Below are positions 1-8,880 of a stretch of 64,000 nucleotides of DNA, piece by piece. A program made the translations under genes and the position numbers. The DNA is taken from the NCBI RefSeq assembly GCF_014058685.1, contig NZ_CP059055.1, forward strand, positions 496,001 through 560,000, written 5' to 3'. Numbering within the stretch: the stretch's first letter is position 1; each line of letters opens with the position of its first letter. The notes under the pieces were generated by a model. The model was not told the DNA's origin. It did no database searches and worked only from the letters and a program-made list of their open reading frames with translations. This stretch comes from Lactobacillus johnsonii (GTDB taxonomy: Bacteria > Bacillota > Bacilli > Lactobacillales > Lactobacillaceae).

Positions 1-807
1 TTAGCAGAAAGTCTAGGAGTAGGAACTCGTGGTGGTTACTACGAAACATCTGGTGCTTTACGTGATATGGTTCAAAACCATATTTTTCAAATTATTACAC
101 TTTTAGCTATGCCTGAGCCTAAAGGACTTGATTCAGACCATATTCACCAAGCTAAACAAGAATTATTAGATAGTCTAGTAATTCCAACTCCAGAAATGGT
201 TAAAAAGCATTTCTCACGAGGACAATATTTAGCTGATGATAATGAAGTAGAGTATTTAAAGGCAGATCAAGTTGCACTAGACTCTAAAGTAGAAACATTT
301 GTAGCTGGAGAAGTTAAATTCAAAAAGGGTCCAGTAGCTGATGTGCCAATTTACTTTAGAACTGGTAAGAAAATGAAGGATAAGGTTTCTCGCATTGATA
401 TTGTTCTTCACCATATGAATAATTTATACGGTAGCGCACATTCAAATAATATCTCAATTATTATTGATCCAATTAGTGAAATTTATTTCACAATTAATGG
501 AAAGAAGATTACAGCTGAAGGTTTAAGAAGAGAAAACCTTAGTTATAAGTTTTCTAAGGAAGAAATGGAGCAAGTTCCAGATGGCTACGAACGATTGCTT
601 CACGATGTGTTTGTAGCAGATAGAACTAACTTTACTCACTGGTCAGAATTGAAGCAATATTGGAAGTTCGTTGATGCAGTTGAAGATGTTTGGCAAGATG
701 AAAATAAAGATGTTAAGCAGCTTGAACAATATCCAAGTGGTAAGTTCGGTATGGAATCAAGTAATCATATTTTTGAAAAAGATAGCGAGCACTGGATTTA
801 CCGTTAA
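1..807 (+). CDS. zwf: Glucose-6-phosphate 1-dehydrogenase, C-terminal part (5' end outside window)
   Basis: The reading frame is open from base 1, so this is the last 268 codons of a gene that begins upstream. Glucose-6-phosphate dehydrogenase oxidises glucose-6-phosphate to 6-phosphogluconolactone with NADP in the cytosol, feeding the pentose phosphate route. Visible family features are the segment RGGYYETSGALRDMVQNH at the left edge, the YFRTGKKM strand, and the C-terminal stretch HDVFVADRTNFTHWSE followed by a conserved Trp-rich helix. The full protein is usually about 485-495 residues, so roughly the NADP-binding half is missing from view. The stop codon overlaps the dinB start by one base (TAATG), suggesting translational coupling. 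Confidence 0.93.
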   Translation, partial: LAESLGVGTRGGYYETSGALRDMVQNHIFQIITLLAMPEPKGLDSDHIHQAKQELLDSLVIPTPEMVKKHFSRGQYLADDNEVEYLKADQVALDSKVETFVAGEVKFKKGPVADVPIYFRTGKKMKDKVSRIDIVLHHMNNLYGSAHSNNISIIIDPISEIYFTINGKKITAEGLRRENLSYKFSKEEMEQVPDGYERLLHDVFVADRTNFTHWSELKQYWKFVDAVEDVWQDENKDVKQLEQYPSGKFGMESSNHIFEKDSEHWIYR

Positions 808-1928
808 TGGATTTACTGCCTAAAAACAATACGAGTCGTAAGATTATTCATATTGATATGGATGCCTTCTATGCTTCAGTAGAAATGCGCGATAATCCAT
901 CAATTAGAAATAAAGCCGTCTTAATTGGTGGAGATCCGAAGAAAAATAAGGGTCATGGGGTTGTAGCGACGGCGAATTATATTGCTCGGAGCTATGGAGC
1001 TCATTCAGCGATGCCGACGGCTAAGGCGGTAAGATTAATACCAGCAGAGAAGTTGGTAATTATTCAACCAAATTTTGAAAAATATCGTGCTGTATCAGCT
1101 GAAATTCATCAATTGATGCATAAGATAACTGATCGGGTAGAATCTGTTGCGTTAGATGAAGCATATTTAGATGTTACTGAAAATAAGCTTAATTTAACCG
1201 ATCCAGTTCGTATTGCTGCTTTACTTCAGGAACGAATCTATCAAAGAATTGGTTTGACTAGTTCATTTGGTGTCTCTTATAACAAGTTTTTAGCTAAGAT
1301 GGGCTCAGAATATGCCAAGCCTTTTGGGAGAACTGTAATTAAACCAGAAGGTGCTCGCGATTTTTTAGCAAAACAACCAATAAAGAACTTCCCGGGTATT
1401 GGACCAAAGACTCAAGAAAAACTGGCAGAGATGGAGGTTTATACCGGAGCTGATCTAAGAAAAATTCCAACCGATATTTTAATTAAAAAATTTAATCGAA
1501 TGGGTTATCTTATGGCTCAGCATGCTCATGGTATTGACTTAAGAGATGTAGTGACTGATTCGGAAAGAAATCGAAAATCAATTGGGATTGAACGTACTTT
1601 TAATCAAAATTTATTTGATGAAAATACTGCCTTAACAAAATTGCGGTCATATAGTAGAGAACTTGAAAAAAGTTTAAAGGAGCGCCACTTTCTTGCAAAT
1701 TGTGTTGTCTTAAAAGTACGCGATGCTAATTTTAAGACAATTACTAAAAGAAGGAAGCTAAAGCAGGGCACTAATGATAAAATTGTTATCTACGATACTG
1801 GGCGTGCTTTGTTTGCGACAGAAAAAAGCATGCTTTCAACTGGAATCCGACTTTTAGGCCTTACGGTCACTGATTTTGAAGAGCATCCCGTTGAGAATAT
1901 ATCGCTAGAAATTTTTGATAATGAGTAA
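807..1928 (+). CDS. dinB: DNA polymerase IV (Y-family translesion polymerase)
   Basis: A 373-residue Y-family polymerase that copies past damaged template bases. The palm motif IHIDMDAFYASVE near residue 15 carries the first catalytic Asp, and SVALDEAYLDV near residue 110 carries the second catalytic Asp-Glu pair. The helix-hairpin-helix segment FPGIGPKTQEKL and a C-terminal little-finger domain follow, and the length is normal. The start overlaps the zwf stop by one base, so expression is probably coupled to zwf. No LexA/DinR box is visible directly upstream because the gene is inside an operon, so an SOS response is not evident from this sequence. Confidence 0.95.
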   Translation: MDLLPKNNTSRKIIHIDMDAFYASVEMRDNPSIRNKAVLIGGDPKKNKGHGVVATANYIARSYGAHSAMPTAKAVRLIPAEKLVIIQPNFEKYRAVSAEIHQLMHKITDRVESVALDEAYLDVTENKLNLTDPVRIAALLQERIYQRIGLTSSFGVSYNKFLAKMGSEYAKPFGRTVIKPEGARDFLAKQPIKNFPGIGPKTQEKLAEMEVYTGADLRKIPTDILIKKFNRMGYLMAQHAHGIDLRDVVTDSERNRKSIGIERTFNQNLFDENTALTKLRSYSRELEKSLKERHFLANCVVLKVRDANFKTITKRRKLKQGTNDKIVIYDTGRALFATEKSMLSTGIRLLGLTVTDFEEHPVENISLEIFDNE

Positions 1929-1965
1929 TGATAAAATAAAAAGAAAAATTTAGGAGAGAGAATTA

Positions 1966-2931
1966 ATGGCAACTTTTGATGAAATTTATGAAAAGATAAA
2001 AGAATATCCAACAATTATTTTGCACCGTCACACTAGTCCAGACCCAGATGCAATTGGTTCTCAAGCCGGTTTGGCTAGATCTTTGAGACTAGCTTTCCCT
2101 GATAAAAAGATCCTTTGTGCTGGTGAAAATGATGAAGGTGACTTAATTTGGATTAACAAGATGGATGAGGTTAAGCCAGAAGACTACAAGGGTGCTTTAG
2201 TTATTACAACCGATACTGCAAACACTCCTCGTATTTCTAACAAAAATTATGACAAAGGTGATCTTTTAATTAAGATTGACCACCACCCAGATGTAGATCC
2301 ATACGCAGATATGAGCTACGTTGATCCAGATGCACCAGCTGCTTCTGAAATTATTTTTGATTTCTTAAAAGCAGAAAACTTACCAATTACTAAGGAAGTT
2401 GCAGCAGCTTTATATGCAGGTATTGTAGGTGATACGGGAAGATTTATGTATCCTGAAACTTCAGCTCATACTTTTGATGTTGCAGCTGAATTAACTAAAA
2501 CTGGAATTAATATTACGGATATTGCTAGAGAAATTGCGGATGTTACTTTTGATGAAGCAAAATTACAAGCTTTAGCAATGGATAAGATGGAGATTGATCC
2601 AGTTGGGGCTGCTTATACAATTTTGATGCAAGATGATTTGAAGAAGATGGGGTTAACTGACGATCAAGCAAATGTTGCTGTTTCAACTCCTGGTCGAATT
2701 AAAGATGTTTTAGCTTGGAATGTATTTGTAGAAAAGCCAGATGGAACTTTCCGCGTTCATTATCGTTCAAAGGGACCTGTTATTAACCATTTAGCTGAAC
2801 AGCACGATGGTGGAGGTCATGCCCTAGCATCTGGAGCTAATGCAAAAGACATGGATGAAGTAAAACAAGTCTTTAATGAAGTAGTAGAAGTAACAAAGAA
2901 GTATAAAGAAGAACATGGCACAAACAAGTAG
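1966..2931 (+). CDS. nrnA: DHH-family nanoRNase / pAp phosphatase
   Basis: A 321-residue DHH/DHHA1 phosphoesterase. The family degrades 2-5 nt oligoribonucleotides and dephosphorylates pAp; some members also hydrolyse pApA from c-di-AMP turnover. Metal-binding motifs are visible in order: HRHTSPDPDAIGSQ (residues about 20-33), a DTAN segment, IDHHPDVDP (the DHH motif) and the C-terminal DHHA1 glycine motif GGGHALASGA. AGGAG at 1952-1956 ten bases before the ATG sets the start. The 3' end overlaps the next gene, a DEAD-box helicase, by 17 bases, which links two RNA-turnover functions. Function assignment rests on motifs and size. Confidence 0.9.
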   Translation: MATFDEIYEKIKEYPTIILHRHTSPDPDAIGSQAGLARSLRLAFPDKKILCAGENDEGDLIWINKMDEVKPEDYKGALVITTDTANTPRISNKNYDKGDLLIKIDHHPDVDPYADMSYVDPDAPAASEIIFDFLKAENLPITKEVAAALYAGIVGDTGRFMYPETSAHTFDVAAELTKTGINITDIAREIADVTFDEAKLQALAMDKMEIDPVGAAYTILMQDDLKKMGLTDDQANVAVSTPGRIKDVLAWNVFVEKPDGTFRVHYRSKGPVINHLAEQHDGGGHALASGANAKDMDEVKQVFNEVVEVTKKYKEEHGTNK

Positions 2932-4300
2932 TATATTTCAAAATGAAAAAATCCGGCCAGAACTACAAGCCGGATTAGAAAAAATTAATTTTAAGAAACC
3001 GACTAAAGTACAGTCTTCGGTTATTCCGACATTTTTAAATAAAAAGAATGTTGTAGTGCAAGCTGCAACGGGATCAGGAAAGACTCATGCTTATTTGATT
3101 CCAATTTTGAATATGATTGATGAGAGCGCACCTGTAACACAAGCAATTGTTACTGCACCGAGTCGTGAATTGGCTAATCAATTGTATAAAGTTGCGCGTC
3201 AGTTAAGGGATGCTAGTGGTTTAAATATTTCAATTGAATATTTAGGCGGTGGAAATGACCGTAATCGCCAAATTGAAAAGGCTGAAAGCAGAGCCCCACA
3301 ATTAATTATTGCAACCCCTGGTCGTTTACATGATTTTGCATCCAAAAAATTTATTAACTTGGAGAATGTAAAGGCCTTTATTATTGATGAAGCTGACATG
3401 ACTTTAGACATGGGCTTTTTAGGTCAAATGGATGAAATTATGTCTAAGTTGGACAAAAAAGCAGTCTTAGGTGCATTTTCAGCTACAATCCCAGTTAAGC
3501 TCGAAAACTTTTTAAGAAAGTACATGTCAAAGCCAGAATTTATCGTTATTGACAATCCGGCAATTATTGCGCCAACGATTCAAAATGATTTAATTGACGT
3601 AGGTTCAAGAGACAAGAAATCAATTTTGTATAAGTTATTAACAATGGGACAGCCATATTTAGCCCTTGTTTTTGCTAATACGAAAAAGACTGTTGATGAA
3701 TTAACGGACTACCTTGAAGAACAAGGCCTTAAAGTAGCAAAAATTCATGGTGGAATTACTGAACGCGAACGAAAGAGAATTATTCGTCAAGTTAGAGAGG
3801 GACAATATCAATACGTTGTAGCTAGTGACTTAGCTGCTCGTGGAATTGATGTACCCGGTGTTAGCTTAGTTGTTAACTATGAAATTCCAAAAGATTTAGA
3901 ATTTGTAATTCACCGAATTGGTCGAACAGGTAGAAACGGGCTTGAAGGACATGCTATTACCTTAATCTATGATGATGAAATGAGTCAGATTGAGGACTTA
4001 GAAAAATTGGGTATTCATTTTGACTTTAAAGATCTTAGAAATGGTGAATTAGTTGAAAGAACTCACTATCACAGAAGAGATAATCGTCAAACGCGTAACC
4101 ATAAACTTGATAACCGCATGATCGGTATGGTTAAGAAAACCAAGAAAAAAGTAAAGCCAGGCTACAAGAAGAAGATTAAACAGGCCATTCAAAAAGATCG
4201 TCAGCAAAAACGTAAGCTTGAAGAACGTCATCAAATTCGAAAAGCAAAGCGTAAACGTAAGCGTGAACGTGAGCAAGCACGTAGTAATTTTGACAACTAG
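2915..4300 (+). CDS. cshB: DEAD-box ATP-dependent RNA helicase, CshB-like
   Basis: A 461-residue RNA helicase with all core motifs: Walker A ATGSGKT, PSRELANQ (Ia), ATPGRL (Ib), DEAD in IIDEADMTLD (II), SAT (III), SDLAARGIDV (V) and HRIGRTGRNG (VI). The GKTHAYLIPIL segment after Walker A resembles the CshB subgroup, which acts in cold-stress RNA remodelling and ribosome assembly. From about residue 385 the protein becomes a Lys/Arg-rich tail, probably binding RNA non-specifically. The start lies inside the last codons of nrnA, so the two are probably translated together. The exact subgroup (CshB rather than another DEAD protein) is less certain than the helicase call. Confidence 0.88.
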   Translation: MAQTSSIFQNEKIRPELQAGLEKINFKKPTKVQSSVIPTFLNKKNVVVQAATGSGKTHAYLIPILNMIDESAPVTQAIVTAPSRELANQLYKVARQLRDASGLNISIEYLGGGNDRNRQIEKAESRAPQLIIATPGRLHDFASKKFINLENVKAFIIDEADMTLDMGFLGQMDEIMSKLDKKAVLGAFSATIPVKLENFLRKYMSKPEFIVIDNPAIIAPTIQNDLIDVGSRDKKSILYKLLTMGQPYLALVFANTKKTVDELTDYLEEQGLKVAKIHGGITERERKRIIRQVREGQYQYVVASDLAARGIDVPGVSLVVNYEIPKDLEFVIHRIGRTGRNGLEGHAITLIYDDEMSQIEDLEKLGIHFDFKDLRNGELVERTHYHRRDNRQTRNHKLDNRMIGMVKKTKKKVKPGYKKKIKQAIQKDRQQKRKLEERHQIRKAKRKRKREREQARSNFDN

Positions 4301-4320
4301 AAAATTTGTAGTAAAATAAA

Positions 4321-4511
4321 GCACGTTTAGGACATATTATTAAAGTATTTTTTTCAAAGAGAGGACTGCTTGGTGAGAAGGTCTAGAAAATATTTAGTAA
4401 TGCTACCTAAGTTAATTAGAGAAATAAATATTTAAAGAGGTAACAAACACTGTTGCAATCAAGGTGGTACCGCGCTGGGAGCGTCCTTGTTTTATGCAAT
4501 AGTGTTTTTTA
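4321..4511 (+). promoter_or_regulatory. T-box leader of alaS
   Basis: The conserved T-box core AAGGTGGTACCGCG is at 4461-4474, about 60 bases before the alaS ATG. A stem-I region precedes it, and GCT (an Ala codon) followed by ACC at 4402-4404 is the best candidate specifier. A long terminator hairpin can form between ACACTGTTGCA (4447-4457) and TGCAATAGTGT (4495-4505), with CAAGG/CCTTG pairing inside, followed by a T run to 4510. Uncharged tRNA-Ala binding would favour the antiterminator. The specifier was assigned by eye and is the least certain part. Confidence 0.88.
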
Positions 4512-4531
4512 TATTTGTAGGAGAACTTTTT

Positions 4532-7180
4532 ATGAAACAATTGACTAGTTCACAAGTACGTCAAATGTTCTTGGACTTTTTTAAAGAGCATGGCCACATG
4601 GTTATGCAAAGTGCATCATTAATTCCACAAGATGATCCAACCTTGTTATGGATTAACTCTGGTGTTGCTACAATGAAGAAATACTTTGATGGTTCGGTTG
4701 TGCCTAAGAATCACCGAATTACTTCTTCTCAAAAATCAATTAGAACTAACGATATTGAGAATGTTGGTAAAACCGCTCGTCACCAAACTTTCTTTGAAAT
4801 GCTTGGTAACTTCTCAGTTGGGGATTACTTTAAAAAAGAAGTTATTCCTTGGGCTTGGGAATTTTTGACTAGTCCAAAATGGTTAGGTCTTGATCCAGAT
4901 AAACTTTATGTAACTGTTTACCCTAAGGATACTGAAGCATACCACATGTGGCATGATGTTGTTGGTTTACCTGAAGATCATATTGTTAAGTTAGAAGATA
5001 ACTTCTGGGATATTGGTGAAGGTCCATGTGGTCCTGACTCAGAAATTTTCTACGATCGTGGTCAAGAAAATAACGATGTGGCTGAAGATGATCCAGAAAA
5101 CTTCCCAGGTGGAGAAAACGCGCGCTACCTTGAAATTTGGAATATCGTATTTTCACAATTTAACCACTTACCAAATGGTAAATATGTTGACCAACCACAT
5201 AAAAACATTGATACCGGTATGGGATTAGAACGTGTAGTATCAATTATTCAAGATGCTCCAACTAACTTCGAAACTGACTTATTCATGCCAATCATTAAGG
5301 AAACTGAAAAGTTAAGTGATGGCAAGAAGTATGCCGCAAATAAAGAAGATGATGTTGCATTTAAGATTATTGCTGACCATGTTCGTGCTGTAAGCTTTGC
5401 GATTGCTGACGGTGCACTTCCTTCAAACTCAGGACGTGGATATGTTTTACGTCGTTTAATTAGACGTGCTGACTTAAACGGTCAACGTTTAGGTATTAAA
5501 GGTGCATTCTTGTACAAATTAGTACCTGTAGTTGGCGAAATTATGAAGAGCCACTATCCAGAAGTTGTTGACCAACAAGCATTCATTCAAAAAGTAATTA
5601 AGAACGAAGAAGAAAGATTCCAAGTAACTCTTTCATCTGGTCTAAACTTACTTGATAATATCATTGCTGAAGCTAAGAAGAGCGATGATAAGACTATTTC
5701 TGGTAAAGATGCCTTCAAGTTATTCGATACTTACGGCTTCCCATATGAATTAACTTTTGAAGCTGCTCAAGATGCAGGTCTTAAGATTGATAAAAAGGGC
5801 TTTGATGAAGAAATGAAAGCTCAAAAGGAACGTGCTCGTAAAGCTCGTGGTAACTTGCAATCAATGGGTTCACAAGATGTTACTTTGATGAATATCAAAG
5901 ATAAGAGTGAATTTGAATACGGCACTTTAGAAGAAAAACATGCCAAATTAATTGATATTGTTGTTGATGACAAGTTAGTTGATAAGGCAGATGGTGAACA
6001 TGCAACTTTAATCTTTGATAAAACTCCATTTTACGCAGAGCGTGGTGGACAAGTTGCTGACCACGGTGAAATTTTGAACCAAAATGGTGAATTAGTTGCT
6101 CGTGTAACTGATGTACAACATGCACCAAATGATCAAAACTTGCACTTTGTAGATGTTATTTTGCCACTTGAAAAGGGACAAGAGTATGTCTTGAAAGTTG
6201 ATCAAAAACGTCGTCGCGGCTTAAAGCATAACCATACTGCTACTCACTTATTGCATGCAGCTTTACGTGAAGTTTTAGGTACTCATACTCACCAAGCTGG
6301 CTCTTTAGTTGAACCAGATTACTTACGTTTTGACTTTACAAGCTTAGAGCCAATGACTAAGAAAGAAATTGCTAGTGTTGAAAAGTTAGTTAACGAAAAG
6401 ATTTGGGAAGAAATTCCAGTCAAGACCACTGTTACTGACCCAGATACTGGTTTAAAGATGGGCGCCTTAGCATTATTTGGTGAAAAATATGGTGACACAG
6501 TTCGTGTTGTTCAAATCGATGACTTCTCCACTGAATTTTGTGGTGGTACACACTGTGAAAATACTGATCAAATCGGAATGCTTAAGATTGTTTCTGAGTC
6601 TGCTGTTGGCGCTGGTACTCGTAGAATTATTGCTGTTACCGGTCCAGAAGCTTACAAGTATGTAACAGACCGTGACGAAATCTTGAAAGAAGTTCAAGAT
6701 GAAGTTAAGGCAACTAAGGCTGAAGATGTAGTTAATAAGATTTCTTCTATCGAAGATGATTTACGTGCAAGCCAAAAAGAAGCTGAACAATTAAAGGCTC
6801 AAATTAATAAGGCAAAAGCTGGCGATCTCTTTAATGACATTAAGCAAGTTAAAGATTTAACTGTAATTGCTGCGCAAGCTGATGTTGAAGGCATGAATGA
6901 TTTACGTGAACTTGCTGACAACTGGAAGAGCAGCAATAAATCTGATGTTTTAGTCTTAGCTGCTGAAGTGAATGGTAAAGCTAATATGGTAATTAGCTTA
7001 GATGATAAGGCTATTAAAGCAGGACTTAAGGCTGGCGATTTGATTAAAACTGCTGCTCCAATCTTTGGTGGTGGCGGTGGTGGCCGTCCAAATATGGCAC
7101 AAGCCGGTGGTAAGAATCCAGCAGGATTAAAAGATGCTATCGCTAAAGTGTTACAAGAAGTTGAAGAAAAACAAAATTAA
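4532..7180 (+). CDS. alaS: Alanyl-tRNA synthetase
   Basis: An 882-residue class II synthetase charging tRNA-Ala. It contains the N-terminal aminoacylation core, the editing-site motif HNHTATHLLHAALREVLG, the zinc-binding CGGTHCENT, and the C-terminal DHHA1/C-Ala domain with a GGGGGGRP run. An in-frame ATG 45 bases upstream (4487) lies in the T-box terminator. I chose 4532 because TAGGAGAA at 4518-4525 is correctly spaced and the protein then begins MKQLTSSQVRQMFLDFF, as in the family. Expression is controlled by the T-box leader. The genes ireB, ruvX and a DUF1292 gene follow with short gaps and form one operon. Confidence 0.97.
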   Translation: MKQLTSSQVRQMFLDFFKEHGHMVMQSASLIPQDDPTLLWINSGVATMKKYFDGSVVPKNHRITSSQKSIRTNDIENVGKTARHQTFFEMLGNFSVGDYFKKEVIPWAWEFLTSPKWLGLDPDKLYVTVYPKDTEAYHMWHDVVGLPEDHIVKLEDNFWDIGEGPCGPDSEIFYDRGQENNDVAEDDPENFPGGENARYLEIWNIVFSQFNHLPNGKYVDQPHKNIDTGMGLERVVSIIQDAPTNFETDLFMPIIKETEKLSDGKKYAANKEDDVAFKIIADHVRAVSFAIADGALPSNSGRGYVLRRLIRRADLNGQRLGIKGAFLYKLVPVVGEIMKSHYPEVVDQQAFIQKVIKNEEERFQVTLSSGLNLLDNIIAEAKKSDDKTISGKDAFKLFDTYGFPYELTFEAAQDAGLKIDKKGFDEEMKAQKERARKARGNLQSMGSQDVTLMNIKDKSEFEYGTLEEKHAKLIDIVVDDKLVDKADGEHATLIFDKTPFYAERGGQVADHGEILNQNGELVARVTDVQHAPNDQNLHFVDVILPLEKGQEYVLKVDQKRRRGLKHNHTATHLLHAALREVLGTHTHQAGSLVEPDYLRFDFTSLEPMTKKEIASVEKLVNEKIWEEIPVKTTVTDPDTGLKMGALALFGEKYGDTVRVVQIDDFSTEFCGGTHCENTDQIGMLKIVSESAVGAGTRRIIAVTGPEAYKYVTDRDEILKEVQDEVKATKAEDVVNKISSIEDDLRASQKEAEQLKAQINKAKAGDLFNDIKQVKDLTVIAAQADVEGMNDLRELADNWKSSNKSDVLVLAAEVNGKANMVISLDDKAIKAGLKAGDLIKTAAPIFGGGGGGRPNMAQAGGKNPAGLKDAIAKVLQEVEEKQN

Positions 7181-7234
7181 TTGAGTTCGTTCGATATTTC
7201 AAGTAAAATTAAGAAGAATAGGAGGAATTTTATT

Positions 7235-7492
7235 ATGAGTTCGCTAGATAAAACAATGCATTTTGACTTTAACCAAAATAAGGGTAAGAATGTATACGAT
7301 ACTCTACAAGACGTATACAATGCACTTGAGGAAAAAGGCTATAGCCCAATTAATCAAATTGTTGGTTACTTACTTTCAGGCGATCCTGCATATATTCCTC
7401 GGCATAATGATGCACGTAATTTGATCTTGAAACATGAGCGTGATGAAATTATTGAGGAATTGGTTAAGAGTTATTTAGGTAAAAATAAATAA
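7235..7492 (+). CDS. ireB: IreB family regulatory phosphoprotein (UPF0297, YrzL)
   Basis: An 85-residue cytosolic protein beginning [16 protein letters not shown], typical of the IreB/UPF0297 family. In Enterococcus faecalis IreB is a substrate of the Ser/Thr kinase IreK and lowers intrinsic cephalosporin resistance; whether it does the same here is inference. A longer reading from a TTG directly after alaS (7181) is possible, but GGAGGAATT at 7221-7229 points to the ATG at 7235 and the size then fits the family. The stop overlaps the ruvX ATG by one base (TAATG). The alaS-ireB-ruvX-DUF1292 order is a common Firmicutes arrangement. Confidence 0.9.
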   Translation: MSSLDKTMHFDFNQNKGKNVYDTLQDVYNALEEKGYSPINQIVGYLLSGDPAYIPRHNDARNLILKHERDEIIEELVKSYLGKNK

Positions 7493-7923
7493 TGCGATTA
7501 CTTGGACTTGATGTTGGCTCTAAAACTGTCGGTGTTGCAATCAGTGACCCTTTGGGGATTACCGCTCAAGAGCTTGAAACAATTAAGATTGACGAAAGCA
7601 AGTTTAGCTTTGGTATGCGTCAAATTAGAAAAATTGTACGTAAATATGATGTTGAAGGCTTTGTTTTAGGTTTACCTAAAAACATGGATGGTAGTAGTGG
7701 ACATTCTGTAGAAAGAAGTAAACAGTATGGTGAACGCTTAAAAGAAAAGTTTGACCTCCCTGTTTATTACGTAGATGAACGTCTTACAACAGTGCAAGCT
7801 GATCGAATTTTAGTTGAAGAAGCTGGCGTCCATGATCGTGTTGAACGAAAAAAAGTTATTGACCAAATGGCTGCTGTTTTAATCTTGCAAAACTATTTAG
7901 AAGCAACCAGAAAGGATAATTAA
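7492..7923 (+). CDS. ruvX: Putative pre-16S rRNA nuclease / Holliday junction resolvase (YqgF)
   Basis: A 143-residue YqgF/RuvX RNase H-like nuclease. The first catalytic Asp is in [16 protein letters not shown], the second acidic motif is in [15 protein letters not shown], and [10 protein letters not shown] carries the third site. In E. coli YqgF matures the 5' end of 16S rRNA, and a role in Holliday junction resolution has also been proposed for the family. The length is typical. The start overlaps the ireB stop and the next gene begins two bases after the stop, so it is translated within the alaS operon. Confidence 0.92.
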   Translation: MRLLGLDVGSKTVGVAISDPLGITAQELETIKIDESKFSFGMRQIRKIVRKYDVEGFVLGLPKNMDGSSGHSVERSKQYGERLKEKFDLPVYYVDERLTTVQADRILVEEAGVHDRVERKKVIDQMAAVLILQNYLEATRKDN

Positions 7924-7924
7924 A

Positions 7925-8239
7925 ATGAGTGAAAAAATTAACGCTAACCAAGATAATGATCGTCAAATTACTTTAGTTGACGAACAAGGTAATGAAGAAT
8001 TATTTGAAATCTTATTTACTTTTACATCTGAAGATTATGGTAAATCTTACGTTTTACTATATCCAGCAGCTGTTAGTGATGATGATGATGTTGAAGTACA
8101 AGCTTTCAGCTATGATGCAGATGCAGATGGCGATGTAACTAGTTCTGACTTACATGAAATCACAGATGATGATGAGTGGAACATGGTACAAGGAGTTTTA
8201 AATACATTTTTGTCAGACGATCGCTTAAGCGGCGAATAA
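7925..8239 (+). CDS. DUF1292 family protein (YrzB-like)
   Basis: A 104-residue highly acidic cytosolic protein with no cysteines and no membrane segment. The core ITLVDEQGNEELFEILFTF followed by KSYVLLYPA matches the DUF1292/YrzB family, whose function is not established. It closes the alaS-ireB-ruvX operon, two bases after ruvX, and an intrinsic terminator follows. The family call is based on recalled sequence pattern and synteny (yrzL-yrrK-yrzB in Bacillus). Confidence 0.85.
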   Translation: MSEKINANQDNDRQITLVDEQGNEELFEILFTFTSEDYGKSYVLLYPAAVSDDDDVEVQAFSYDADADGDVTSSDLHEITDDDEWNMVQGVLNTFLSDDRLSGE

Positions 8240-8244
8240 TCTTC

Positions 8245-8278
8245 AAAAAAGACTGGCGATTGAAGCTAGTCTTTTTTG
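8245..8278 (+). terminator. Rho-independent terminator after the alaS operon
   Basis: AAAAAAGACTGGC pairs with GCTAGTCTTTTTT around a short loop, ending in six T. It separates the alaS operon from the cvpA-like gene. Confidence 0.8.
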
Positions 8279-8296
8279 CTTAATCAAGGATGAGCA

Positions 8297-8839
8297 ATGA
8301 TTTCTTTTTTCATTTTATTAATTTTTATCTATTGTTGTTATGTAGGCTATCGGCGTGGTGTAGTATATGAAGGCTTAGCAGCTGGTGGATATGTAATCGG
8401 GCTAATTTTAGCCACTTTATTGTATAAACCATTTAGTAACTTTTTAAATTTGTGGGTTCCATATCCATCCGCAAATGATCGAAGCAGCTTTGCTTTCTTT
8501 GATAAAACTACGGGATTAACCTTAGATAAATCATTTTATGCAGCAATTGCTTTTTCAATTATTTTGTTGATTGTTTGTTGCTTATGGCGTTTTGTGATGC
8601 TAGGGTTTAATCAATTAAGATATGTTACGGTAAACTCTAACCTAAATCTCTGGGGAAGTTTAATTATTTCTTTTATTGTGACACAGATTAGTGTTTATTT
8701 GCTTTTGTTTATTTTAGCCACAATTCCTAATGATGGTTTGCAAAATATGCTGGGGCATTCTATTTTAGCAAGTGGTATCTTGCATTTTTCTCCTGGAATT
8801 TCCCAATTTTTTATAAATTTATTCATTACAACAATATAA
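8297..8839 (+). CDS. CvpA family membrane protein
   Basis: A 180-residue integral membrane protein. The N-terminus ISFFILLIFIYCCYVGYRRGVV with a Gly-rich second segment is typical of the CvpA/colicin V production family. Four hydrophobic stretches are visible (about residues 2-20, 28-45, 78-98 and 118-143). The family function is poorly defined; members affect envelope integrity in other bacteria. It sits just ahead of mutS2, as in many Firmicutes, but an intrinsic terminator lies between them. The spacing from the upstream terminator suggests its own promoter, which I could not place. Confidence 0.8.
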   Translation: MISFFILLIFIYCCYVGYRRGVVYEGLAAGGYVIGLILATLLYKPFSNFLNLWVPYPSANDRSSFAFFDKTTGLTLDKSFYAAIAFSIILLIVCCLWRFVMLGFNQLRYVTVNSNLNLWGSLIISFIVTQISVYLLLFILATIPNDGLQNMLGHSILASGILHFSPGISQFFINLFITTI

Positions 8840-8841
8840 AA

Positions 8842-8866
8842 ATGGCCCCAACTCTGGGGCCTTTTT
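8842..8866 (+). terminator. Rho-independent terminator between cvpA-like gene and mutS2
   Basis: GGCCCCA and CTGGGGCC form a GC-rich stem with a three- to four-base loop followed by five T. It ends 14 bases before the mutS2 ATG, so mutS2 either has a promoter in or before this stem or depends on read-through. Confidence 0.8.
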
Positions 8867-8880
8867 GCTAGGTGGAATAT

